A DNA stretch of 35,323 nucleotides, taken from assembly GCA_031363055.1 (NCBI GenBank), contig JANLTP010000232.1, positions 1 through 35,323 on the forward strand, given 5' to 3'. The notes beneath the pieces are model-generated. The model searched no databases. It was not told where the DNA came from and was given only the letters and a program-made list of their open reading frames with translations. Below are positions 16,301 through 22,858 of this stretch, piece by piece. This stretch comes from JANLTP01 sp031363055 (GTDB lineage: Bacteria > Pseudomonadota > Gammaproteobacteria > Burkholderiales > Burkholderiaceae_E). Within the stretch, counting starts at the first letter, position 1. Each line of letters begins with the position of its first letter. A program made the position numbers and the translations under genes.

Positions 16301-17590
16301 GCCGGCCTTTGTCTGGCTCAGCAACTGCTTCGGCAAGCGGTACGCTGCCAGCTTGTCGACAGCGTCGCCGCGCTGCATGCCCGACTGGCACACGCGCGCC
16401 CGCACGACCGCGTCGTGATACTGCTTGACTGGCGGCTGTTGCCGACCGATCCGACTGCCTGCCTGCAGGACATTCGCAACCGGGCGCCACACCCCCGAAC
16501 GATTTTGCTCTGCAATCGGCTGTCCAATGTTGCACCCAATGAATCAGCATTGTTGATGCCACCGCTGCCGTCGCAACTGCGCCAATATCTGTTGGGCGCG
16601 AGCGGCCCGGCGTGGCGACCCAAGTCCGATTACAAAATCGCGGAGGTTGACGATCCGCTCGCCTTGGCGGCACTGAATCCGGGCGCACTGGCCGGTGTCG
16701 ATGTGTTGTTGGTCGAGGACAATTATCTGAATCGCGCGCTGGTACTCGCAACCCTGAACGAAACCGGCGCCAACATCCGTATCGCCGAAAATGGCATCGA
16801 GGCGGTGCAAGCGGTGCAACAGAAATTCCCGGATGTCGTCTTGATGGATATCCGCATGCCGCTTCTCGATGGTTTTCAGGCCAGCGCGGCCATTCGGGCA
16901 CTGGGCCCTGCCGGTCGTGATCTGCCGATTCTCGCCATTAGCGCCGATGCACTCGAGGGCGATCGCGATCGCAGTTTGCGAGCGGGCATGAATGACCATC
17001 TGACCAAACCGATGGACCCGGTTAGACTTATTTTGGCGCTGTATCGCTGGACCGTCGCCCGTCGTACAACTAACCCGGCGGGGCCGACGACTGAATCCTG
17101 GCCCGCCACAACCGGGCGTACCCGAGCCGCGCTGGATGCCGGCGTAGCTGGCTTCGACGGTCCGTGCATCGATGTTGAAGCGGGCGTGCGCAGTTGCCTT
17201 GACAATCCGGCGCTGTTCGCCCGCGGATTAAGAATTTTCATCGACGTCTACGCGCCGAAGGCAAGGAAAACCGAGGCTGCGCAACCGGACGCGCGCGATA
17301 CCGACGATCCGCAATTTAAACGACTAGTCCACAACCTGCACGGCAGTGTGCGTCCCTTAGGCATGTTCCCGCTGGCCCGCCTAGCCGCCAGACTTCACGC
17401 CGAATTGCAATTACGGCCTGAGGTCGATAGCAGCCAACGCGCGCAATTGCTGGCCTGTCTGGAGCTTACCGTGGCGCAGGCAACTGAGCTGCTGCGGAAT
17501 TTGCCCAAGGACTCGGGCAGCGACTCGGGCAGCGATATGGCCAGCGATTTGGCCGACGATTCGAAAACTTCACGGCCACAGTCCCGGTAG
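13301..17590 (+). CDS. Multi-PAS hybrid sensor histidine kinase (HisKA-HATPase-REC-REC-Hpt)
   Basis: 1429 residues from the ATG at 13301; an in-frame TTG at 13268 would add 11. Residues 1-200 hold five or six membrane segments. About 210-720 contain four consecutive PAS/PAC modules, each closing with a D(I/V)T-type motif (GILADITDD, GMQMDVTES, GVNWDITAD, GIDIDVTAE). The kinase core follows, with phospho-acceptor H746 in NMSHEIRTPMNAIIGM, N-box NLTSNAIKF, and ATP motifs DTGPGVS and GTGLGLSI. A Pro-rich linker leads to a degenerate receiver-like stretch (LLDWRLLP), then an intact receiver with VEDN and D1183 in LMDIRMPLLDG. The C-terminal region looks like an Hpt domain with H1344 in VHNLHGS; the usual Lys three residues after the His is replaced by His. 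No partner response regulator is adjacent. The signal sensed is unknown. Its end overlaps dctM by 21 bases, tail to tail. Confidence 0.92.
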   Translation: MRQEILSAGLFAKLLSAQSSIRRLFYLPDGELPDGQTRALVRETLGHFAWLTLLGTLLTFLLGLSASPALTALGVAFAAIILLMRWLAARLPDHVMAWTFLATTLAAAVLLARYVQTVQTVHMLLLALPLVFSTFVYGPRLGLAYGAGIGLIGALMARYEVNAGTSIHFNPYNQAWVLFELLLLLFLLAMGLRRYVAIAHRISSEAATRQARADGAAQVQARLEMALRAGRFGVWEFDPKNNRAVLDERALELLGLPAAPNEISGALWMERILESDRSTVLSQIQQWLIERGPLLLRYRVHDRQGAIRWLSVELGGAPTEPGTRIAGILADITDDMALRSNMQDALRRADQALDVAKGFFFELDLRSGHLVRDRQAAKLLGLAHEETARTHADLFALVPEPARLRALHRLDAVMLDGGSSFDLEVPVVVASGAIRYYRLLSQIERDSGGAPLRIYGMQMDVTESRQTRRDLERMTRRFELVAQAASLGLWQFDVKSKTITQTSFGVNLFNLPAQASNSLDLVLERIVADDRELTKAAFLRTLSGNGGFEITYRIANAGKIRWIRSAGLLERNEQGEGVRVAGVNWDITADIEAREQLSQANDHLGLALSAANASVWDYNSASDLVTWDERGKDLYGVDPNQGARRIDHIYEQDRARIDAQFRSLHSDPKVRSFVLEYRIDHPQRGLRWLRSIGRIERDTNPSHFRSVGIDIDVTAERTASDAIEQARQSAEAASHAKSAFLANMSHEIRTPMNAIIGMTSLSHRATSLPQASSYAAQAHAAARGLLTVLNDVLDFSKIEAGRLDIESIEFSIEEVLGSVLDIAAFGAAEKNLELLLDVSEQVLTRYHGDPARIGQILLNLTSNAIKFTELGFVRVNVKHSAQGGLRFEVIDTGPGVSYRDQEEIFEPFVQGDQSASRRFGGTGLGLSICRRLAELMKGQLGVSSQPGLGSTFWLELPPPVPALPPSAPALPQSVPAPVPRLSSPLPGLSPEVLVLHSVPTAGLCLAQQLLRQAVRCQLVDSVAALHARLAHARPHDRVVILLDWRLLPTDPTACLQDIRNRAPHPRTILLCNRLSNVAPNESALLMPPLPSQLRQYLLGASGPAWRPKSDYKIAEVDDPLALAALNPGALAGVDVLLVEDNYLNRALVLATLNETGANIRIAENGIEAVQAVQQKFPDVVLMDIRMPLLDGFQASAAIRALGPAGRDLPILAISADALEGDRDRSLRAGMNDHLTKPMDPVRLILALYRWTVARRTTNPAGPTTESWPATTGRTRAALDAGVAGFDGPCIDVEAGVRSCLDNPALFARGLRIFIDVYAPKARKTEAAQPDARDTDDPQFKRLVHNLHGSVRPLGMFPLARLAARLHAELQLRPEVDSSQRAQLLACLELTVAQATELLRNLPKDSGSDSGSDMASDLADDSKTSRPQSR

Positions 17591-18853
17591 CCACAACGCC
17601 AGACCCGGAAACAGCGATAACAGCAGCAGCATCACAAATAAGGCCAGCACAAAGGGCGAGCTGCCGATGATGACATCATTCAACGAGCCGCCTTTACGCA
17701 GGTTCTGCACTACAAAAAGATTCAGGCCCACCGGCGGCGTCACCAGCGCAGTCTCGACCAGCACGATAACCAGAATGCCGAACCAGACCGGATCAAAGCC
17801 CATCTTGAACATCACTGGCGCAATGATCGGAATGGTCGTGATCATCATCGACAGCGTTTCCATGAAGCAGCCGAGCACCACATAGAAGACAATCACCACC
17901 AGCAACATGCCGGCAGGCGTTAGTCCCAATGATTCAATAAAGTGGGTCAGTTGGGTAGTCAAGCCGATCGCCGAAATCACGAAGTTCAGAAAGCTTGCGC
18001 CAATGACGATGAGCATCACCATGGCGGTCGACTTCATCGTGCCTTCGAGCGCGTCCCGCAACATGAGCCAGTTCAATTTGCCGGACCACCAGGACAACAG
18101 CAGCGACGCCATCACGCCCAACGACGCCGCTTCGGTGGGGGTGGCGACGCCGGCGTAAATCGAACCAACCACCACCAGGAAAATTCCGAGCGGCGGAATC
18201 AGGTGGACCAGTCCGGCGATGCGTTGCGCCCAACTCGAGCTGAATCGCTGACCGCCCCAAGCCGGCCTGAAGCGACACGCGATGATGACCACGGCCATAA
18301 ACAGCAGGATCAGCACGACACCGGGAACGATACCCGCCAAATAGAGCTTGGGAACCGAAGTGTTGGTCAAGACCGCGTAAATGATCATGTTGATCGACGG
18401 CGGTATCAGGATTCCCAGCGTGCCTCCGGCGGCCAGGGTTCCTAAAAACAGGCGCTCGTTGTAACCGAAGCGGCGAGCCTGCGGCAAGGCCACCGTGCCG
18501 ACCGTCGCGGCCGTCGCAACACTGGAACCGCTGGTCGCTGCGAACATGCCACAGGCGACGATGTTCGAGTGCATGAGTCCGCCAGGCAACCAGGAGACCC
18601 ATTGGATCAGCGCGCCGTACATGCGTTCGGCGAATCCACTGCGCAACAGGATTTCGCCCAGCAGAATGAACAGCGGCACCGACACCAGAAGAAACTCGTT
18701 GCTGGTCGACCAGGCCATTTCGCCGGCCGCGCGCTTGAGCGGCAGCATCGAATAGATCGACTCGAGCGCCAGGCCCAGTATGCCCAACGAAGCGGCCACG
18801 GGAATCGCCATCGCCATGAAGGCCAACAGCAACAGCAAGGTGACGATGATCAT
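17570..18853 (-). CDS. dctM: TRAP transporter large membrane subunit (DctM)
   Basis: 427 residues from the ATG at 18853, the normal DctM length. The frame is open farther upstream, but that segment is a basic non-membrane stretch inside dctQ; the ATG starting MIIVTLLLLLAF gives the expected first helix. The sequence is a 12-helix-type ion-transporter-superfamily protein with family motifs: SVPLFILLGEILLRSG, GGLMHSNIVACGMFAATSGSSVATAATVG, GTLAAGGTLGILIPPS, and ATPTEAASLGV. It forms the substrate-sodium symport channel in the inner membrane with DctQ. The start overlaps the dctQ stop by four bases (ATGA). The gene's end overlaps the convergent kinase gene. Confidence 0.94.
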   Translation of the reverse strand: MIIVTLLLLLAFMAMAIPVAASLGILGLALESIYSMLPLKRAAGEMAWSTSNEFLLVSVPLFILLGEILLRSGFAERMYGALIQWVSWLPGGLMHSNIVACGMFAATSGSSVATAATVGTVALPQARRFGYNERLFLGTLAAGGTLGILIPPSINMIIYAVLTNTSVPKLYLAGIVPGVVLILLFMAVVIIACRFRPAWGGQRFSSSWAQRIAGLVHLIPPLGIFLVVVGSIYAGVATPTEAASLGVMASLLLSWWSGKLNWLMLRDALEGTMKSTAMVMLIVIGASFLNFVISAIGLTTQLTHFIESLGLTPAGMLLVVIVFYVVLGCFMETLSMMITTIPIIAPVMFKMGFDPVWFGILVIVLVETALVTPPVGLNLFVVQNLRKGGSLNDVIIGSSPFVLALFVMLLLLSLFPGLALWLPGLWP

Positions 18854-19458
18854 GTCTGCGCCGGGTTGATGCCACCGAGCCCGCTGGCGTCCACGTAGCT
18901 CGATTCGGCGGCTGCGTCGTCTTCGATCGAGCGCGCACCGACATGCCGACGCATCCATTCGAAATCGGCCGCGAACCAGGCCTGAGCCGAGCGCACGATG
19001 AGCAACAGCAGCGTGGCGAAAAAGAACGCCATGCCCAAAAACCAGAGCCCCTGCGGAATCCAGAGCGGCGTTGTCAGTTGTGTGTTCGACAGCGATCCGC
19101 GAACGAGCGACGTCCAGGCAACATCGAATCCGAACCAGGTCACCATGCCCACAAACAAGGCCAGCGCTAGTAGTGCAAACAGATCGAACAGTCCGGCAAT
19201 GCGCGGCGAGAAGCGCTGATAGAGCGCGTCGACGCGAACGTTGACGCGCTCAAGCAAGGCAAAGGCAAACGCCCAGGCCGAACCGATCGCCAGCGCGTAG
19301 CCAGACAGCTCATCGGCACCGCCTAGCGTCAGGGCGAACAGCTTGCGCAGCACGACGTCAATCGACACCACGACGGCGCCCAAAAAAATCAGACTACCGC
19401 CAAACCAGGTGCCGATCTGCGCGCATCGACGCGCATGGCGCAACAGCGAATCGATCAC
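18850..19458 (-). CDS. dctQ: TRAP transporter small membrane subunit (DctQ)
   Basis: 202 residues beginning at GTG. Four membrane helices are visible: near 18-42, 50-72, 88-112 and 132-155. DctQ-type features are the VVSIDVVLRKLF segment after helix 1 and the LGGADELSGYALAIGSAWAFAFAL segment with the conserved acidic residue. The C-terminal 45 residues are soluble and acidic, longer than in many DctQ proteins. It lies 13 bases after dctP and overlaps dctM by four, so the three subunits are one transcriptional unit. It is required for stable DctM function in known TRAP systems. Confidence 0.92.
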   Translation of the reverse strand: MIDSLLRHARRCAQIGTWFGGSLIFLGAVVVSIDVVLRKLFALTLGGADELSGYALAIGSAWAFAFALLERVNVRVDALYQRFSPRIAGLFDLFALLALALFVGMVTWFGFDVAWTSLVRGSLSNTQLTTPLWIPQGLWFLGMAFFFATLLLLIVRSAQAWFAADFEWMRRHVGARSIEDDAAAESSYVDASGLGGINPAQT

Positions 19459-19471
19459 TTCGCTGAACCCG

Positions 19472-20578
19472 TCATTTACGCGCCGTCACGCCGGCCGCCT
19501 TGCCGATCGAGTCATTGAATTGCGACACACAGTCGGCCGAACAACGGGCCGCCCATTTCGGCAACATGGTGTCGGTCACAATCTTGCGTAACAGGGCCTT
19601 GTCGGCGTCACTGGCGCGAACCAGAGTCATCTTGCCCTTCGTGCCCAACGTACAAGGGTCGACTCCGGCATTGCAGAAGAATCCCTGGGTGGTGTGCAAT
19701 TCAGCCGCATCCCAGATATTTTTCTCCAGCGTACGAGTTTCGGTTTCGATCAATTTCTGAACACCCGGGTCGAGCTTCTCGAAGGTCTTGAGGTTGACCG
19801 CATAAGCGATTTGCCCCCAGCTCACGGCCAGTGAGTACAGATGGGTGGTGACCTCGTGCCACTTGGCGATATTGCCGGACAAGGTACCCGTGATCCCGCA
19901 ATCGACGGTCTTATTTTGCAATGCTGGTACTACTTCACCAAACGCCATGGTGACGGGCGAAGCGCCGAGGGCTTCCATCAACTCGGATTGCGAGCGACCG
20001 CCGACACGAACCTTTTTGCCCTTCAGATCAGCCAGACTCTTGATCTCGGCATTGCAGTAAATGACTTGTGCCGGATAGGTGCCGATGCCCAGCAACTTGC
20101 TGCCGAATTTCTCTCGAAACAGCCGCTCGTACATCGGTTTGGCGACCTCGGTCATACGACGCGCGGTTTCAACGTCGGTGGCCAGCCCGGCGATATCGAC
20201 TGCCTCGTTCATCGGGTCGTCAGAGGCCAGATACGCAAGTACCGTGGCGCCCATTTCGATCGTACCCTGGCTCATCAGGCGCATGACCTCCGGGCCTTTG
20301 AGTCCCATTTCGTTAAAGCCCTTGATCTCGGCGGTCACGGCGCCGCTCGATTTCTCGGCCAAGGTTTTGGTCCAGAACGGCACCTCATAATCCTTGTAAA
20401 CCGGCAGACTCGAGATCGATCCGATGACATTCAATTTGGTCTTCGGCAATGACTGCGCCTGCACAACATTGCCGAGGGCGAGCGTCGCCAGCAATGCGGC
20501 CACGGACATCAGCCTGCTTGCGCGCGCGAGATTCGAGAGATTCGCGGGATTTGTAGGCTGGCCAGGTAAATCAGTCAT
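19472..20578 (-). CDS. dctP: TRAP transporter periplasmic substrate-binding protein (DctP)
   Basis: 368 residues. The first ATG (20578) has GGAG seven bases upstream; an internal ATG at 20509 would shorten the signal region but has less support. The signal peptide core is MSVAALLATLALGNVVQAQ, cut near residue 41. The mature protein has the TRAP receptor pattern: FWTKTLAEKSSGAVTAEI, GTIEMGA, the LADLKGKKVRVGGRS segment with R191, the usual carboxylate-binding arginine, and GASPVTMAFGEVVPALQNKTVDCGITG. The C-terminal region carries four cysteines (FFCNAGVDPC and ARCSADC), plausible disulfides in the periplasm. R191 implies an organic-acid ligand. Its place behind a DUF1445 gene hints at pyroglutamate, glutamate-related or another small acid, but this is inference. 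Confidence 0.93.
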   Translation of the reverse strand: MTDLPGQPTNPANLSNLARASRLMSVAALLATLALGNVVQAQSLPKTKLNVIGSISSLPVYKDYEVPFWTKTLAEKSSGAVTAEIKGFNEMGLKGPEVMRLMSQGTIEMGATVLAYLASDDPMNEAVDIAGLATDVETARRMTEVAKPMYERLFREKFGSKLLGIGTYPAQVIYCNAEIKSLADLKGKKVRVGGRSQSELMEALGASPVTMAFGEVVPALQNKTVDCGITGTLSGNIAKWHEVTTHLYSLAVSWGQIAYAVNLKTFEKLDPGVQKLIETETRTLEKNIWDAAELHTTQGFFCNAGVDPCTLGTKGKMTLVRASDADKALLRKIVTDTMLPKWAARCSADCVSQFNDSIGKAAGVTARK

Positions 20579-20595
20579 TGGTTATCTCCATGTCG

Positions 20596-21393
20596 CTAAC
20601 TCATCAAATACGCACTGTTGAGCAAATCGGTGATCAACATTGATCCGGGTTTGTGGGTAATGCAAATCTCGGGCCGGGCCGCACGCAAGGCCGCCTGGGG
20701 CGTAACACCACAGGCCCAGAACACCGGCACTTCGTGGTCGGCAATCTCGACGGCATCACCATAGTCCGGCCGATTGATATCGGCAATACCGAGTTGCGCC
20801 GGGTCGCCGAAATGCACCGGTGCGCCATGAACACCCGGAAATCGGCTGGTGATCTGAATCGCCAGGATCGCATCGGCGACCGACAGCGGACGCATCGAGA
20901 CAACCAGCGGACCGGCGAACGGGCCAGCGCGCTCGGTGGCGCGGTTGGTCTTGTACATGGCGACGTTCTTGTGCTGTTCGATGTGGCGTAGCGAAATGCC
21001 GGCAGCCATCAACGCTTCCTCAAACGAGAACGAGCAGCCGATGGCGAACCAAACGAAATCATCACGCCAGAGCGCCAGCAGATCGCGGGGTTCGTCGATC
21101 AGCTCACCCCGGCGGTAGAGGTAATAACCTGGTACATCGGTGCGAATATCAAGATCGGCGCCGAGCGCGCGATGGCCGAATTGACCGGGATCAGAGACAG
21201 CGACCAAGGGACAGGGTTTCGGATTGCGCTGGCAATACCGCAGAAAATCACTGGCCAGCGATTGTGGCAACACCACCAGGTTCGCCTGCACATGACCCGG
21301 CGCCAAGCCGCTGGTCTGGCCGGTGTGTCTGCCTTGGCGAACAGCCAGTCGCGCAGCCAGCGCGCTTTCGGGCAACGGCACGGCAACACCCAT
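20596..21393 (-). CDS. DUF1445 / YcsI-family putative hydro-lyase (D-glutamate cyclase-related)
   Basis: 265 residues, the normal size for this family. Signatures: QANLVVLPQSLASDFLRYCQRNPKPCPL, the DIRTDVPGYYLYRRGEL segment, WRDDFVWFAIGCSFSFEEAL, and a C-terminal GVTPQAAL and HKPGSMLITDL. Bacterial members are named putative hydro-lyases; the related N-terminal part of mammalian D-glutamate cyclase suggests chemistry on D-glutamate/5-oxo-D-proline. The B. subtilis homologue YcsI sits in the 5-oxoprolinase-related kip locus. Here the gene is first in a tight operon with dctP-dctQ-dctM (17-base gap to dctP), so it probably acts on the imported acid or its first product. I cannot confirm the reaction. 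Confidence 0.85.
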   Translation of the reverse strand: MGVAVPLPESALAARLAVRQGRHTGQTSGLAPGHVQANLVVLPQSLASDFLRYCQRNPKPCPLVAVSDPGQFGHRALGADLDIRTDVPGYYLYRRGELIDEPRDLLALWRDDFVWFAIGCSFSFEEALMAAGISLRHIEQHKNVAMYKTNRATERAGPFAGPLVVSMRPLSVADAILAIQITSRFPGVHGAPVHFGDPAQLGIADINRPDYGDAVEIADHEVPVFWACGVTPQAALRAARPEICITHKPGSMLITDLLNSAYLMS

Positions 21394-21486
21394 TGACTGA
21401 CCTGAAGATGACTAAGGGGCAATTAGTATGGCATTACGTTGACCGGCGCAGCAAGTCGGATTCGACGGATCAGGCCGTCCCAGAGT

Positions 21487-22317
21487 TCAAGCGGCCTGTC
21501 GGTTACGCACCGCGACGCTCCACGGACCGGGCGGCGCATTCTCAAGGCTTGATGCTAGCGTCTCGTCAAGGGTACCCGATTGGTGCACCGGCTCACAGAC
21601 CGACTCAAATACGGCGCCCAGCATCAGCAACACCGGCAGCGAGCCGGTGTCGAAGTGGCGCTCGCCCTGAGCCAGTTCACCGATGTGGCTACGAAACACG
21701 AGTTGCTGCGGAGTCGATGCGCCTGCAATCAGGACGACCGGCATGTCGGCGCGCATACCGCCAGCCATCAGCGCCTGACCGATGTTGGCGGTTTGTTGTC
21801 CGGCCATGTAAATCACCGCCGTGTCGGCCGTCAGAGCGACCCGCGTCCAATCATGCTCGCGCTCGCCCGCACCGAAGCGCGGCGTCACGAAGGCGACATT
21901 TCGACTCAGCCCGCGCTGGGTCAACGACTGCTGCACCGCCGCGCTAGCCGCCAGGCCGGCCGAGATGCCCGGCACAATTTCGAACGCGATACCTGCCGCC
22001 TGCAAATCCGCGATTTCTTCCTGCGCGCGACCGAACATCATCGGGTCGCCACCTTTCAGGCGCACCACCACCGGGTACTGCTCGGCGGCGGCGATCAACT
22101 GCCGATTGATGAAGCGTTGTGCCGTGCTGAGTCGACCGCAGCGCTTGCCGACGGCGATCAAGCGCGCCTGTGGGGCCAGCGCGAGGATGTCTGCGCTGAC
22201 CAGTGCATCATGAAAGACAACGTCAGCCCGTGCCAGCAGTCTGGCTGCACGCAGGGTCAGCAGATCGGCCGCACCGGGACCCGCACCAACCAGAAAGACC
22301 GTTCCTGGACAGTTCAC
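21487..22317 (-). CDS. cobA: Uroporphyrinogen-III C-methyltransferase
   Basis: 276 residues, starting at GTG with AGG about ten bases upstream. It adds two methyl groups from S-adenosylmethionine to uroporphyrinogen III, giving precorrin-2, the precursor of siroheme. Seen motifs: VFLVGAGPGAADLLTLRAARLLARADVVFHDALV at the N-terminus, VGKRCG, VVRLKGGDPMMFGRAQEE, EIVPGISAG, VIYMAGQ. The CysG dehydrogenase/ferrochelatase domain is absent, so this is the single-domain form; the rest of siroheme synthesis must be encoded elsewhere. It follows DUF934 by 40 bases in the cysI operon, and siroheme is the cofactor of CysI, which explains the linkage. Confidence 0.95.
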   Translation of the reverse strand: MNCPGTVFLVGAGPGAADLLTLRAARLLARADVVFHDALVSADILALAPQARLIAVGKRCGRLSTAQRFINRQLIAAAEQYPVVVRLKGGDPMMFGRAQEEIADLQAAGIAFEIVPGISAGLAASAAVQQSLTQRGLSRNVAFVTPRFGAGEREHDWTRVALTADTAVIYMAGQQTANIGQALMAGGMRADMPVVLIAGASTPQQLVFRSHIGELAQGERHFDTGSLPVLLMLGAVFESVCEPVHQSGTLDETLASSLENAPPGPWSVAVRNRQAA

Positions 22318-22357
22318 GCCGCAACGCCTGGCCAGTCAGCCGTAGCAGGCCAGAGCA

Positions 22358-22858
22358 TCAGGCTGCCAGCGCGGCGCGACGCCGAAACAGCGGCGCCTGA
22401 TTGACGGCGCCTTGATAAGCATTCGAGAACGCCTTCAGCGCCTGCTGAGCGCTCGCCAGATCCTGATCATCGCGCAAAGCAAAACTGTCGAAGCCGCAGC
22501 GCCGCAAATAAAACAACTGATCGATGAGAACATCGCCGACGGCGCGCAATTCACCCAGGAAGGAAAAACGCTCTCGTAACAGGCGGGCCTGGCTGTAGCC
22601 GCGACCGTCGATGAAGCTCGGAAACGAAACCGCCACCAGATCCAATTCAGAAAGATCTGCGGCCAATACTGAAACATCATCGGCCGGCGACAGCAGCACG
22701 CCAACGCGGCCGACGCGACCCTGCCACTGCGCTTTATATTCACGCCAGACATCGAGCGGCAGAATGACGTCCTGCTGCCCTCGAATCGAGCCGGCATCAC
22801 CGTCAAAATTCACCCAGCCATCGGCACGCAGGCCGTTAACATCAATCAGCTTCGGCAT
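22358..22858 (-). CDS. DUF934 protein of the sulfite-reduction operon
   Basis: 166 residues from the ATG at 22858; the open frame continues 17 codons upstream into cysI, but MPKLIDVNG is the usual start of this family. Characteristic segments: VILPLDVWREYK, LDLVAVSFPSFIDGRGYSQARLLRER, GELRAVGDVLIDQLFYLRRCGFDSFAL. These proteins are encoded next to cysI in many proteobacteria and are named as probable sulfite-reduction accessory proteins; no activity is established. The start overlaps the cysI end by 17 bases, so expression is coupled to it. Confidence 0.92.
   Translation of the reverse strand: MPKLIDVNGLRADGWVNFDGDAGSIRGQQDVILPLDVWREYKAQWQGRVGRVGVLLSPADDVSVLAADLSELDLVAVSFPSFIDGRGYSQARLLRERFSFLGELRAVGDVLIDQLFYLRRCGFDSFALRDDQDLASAQQALKAFSNAYQGAVNQAPLFRRRAALAA

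Noticed and set aside
17934..18944. Minus-strand open frame of 336 codons inside dctM/dctQ
   Set aside because: An alternative frame of the TRAP genes with His/Arg/Gly-rich composition; both TRAP genes have full-length recognised products.
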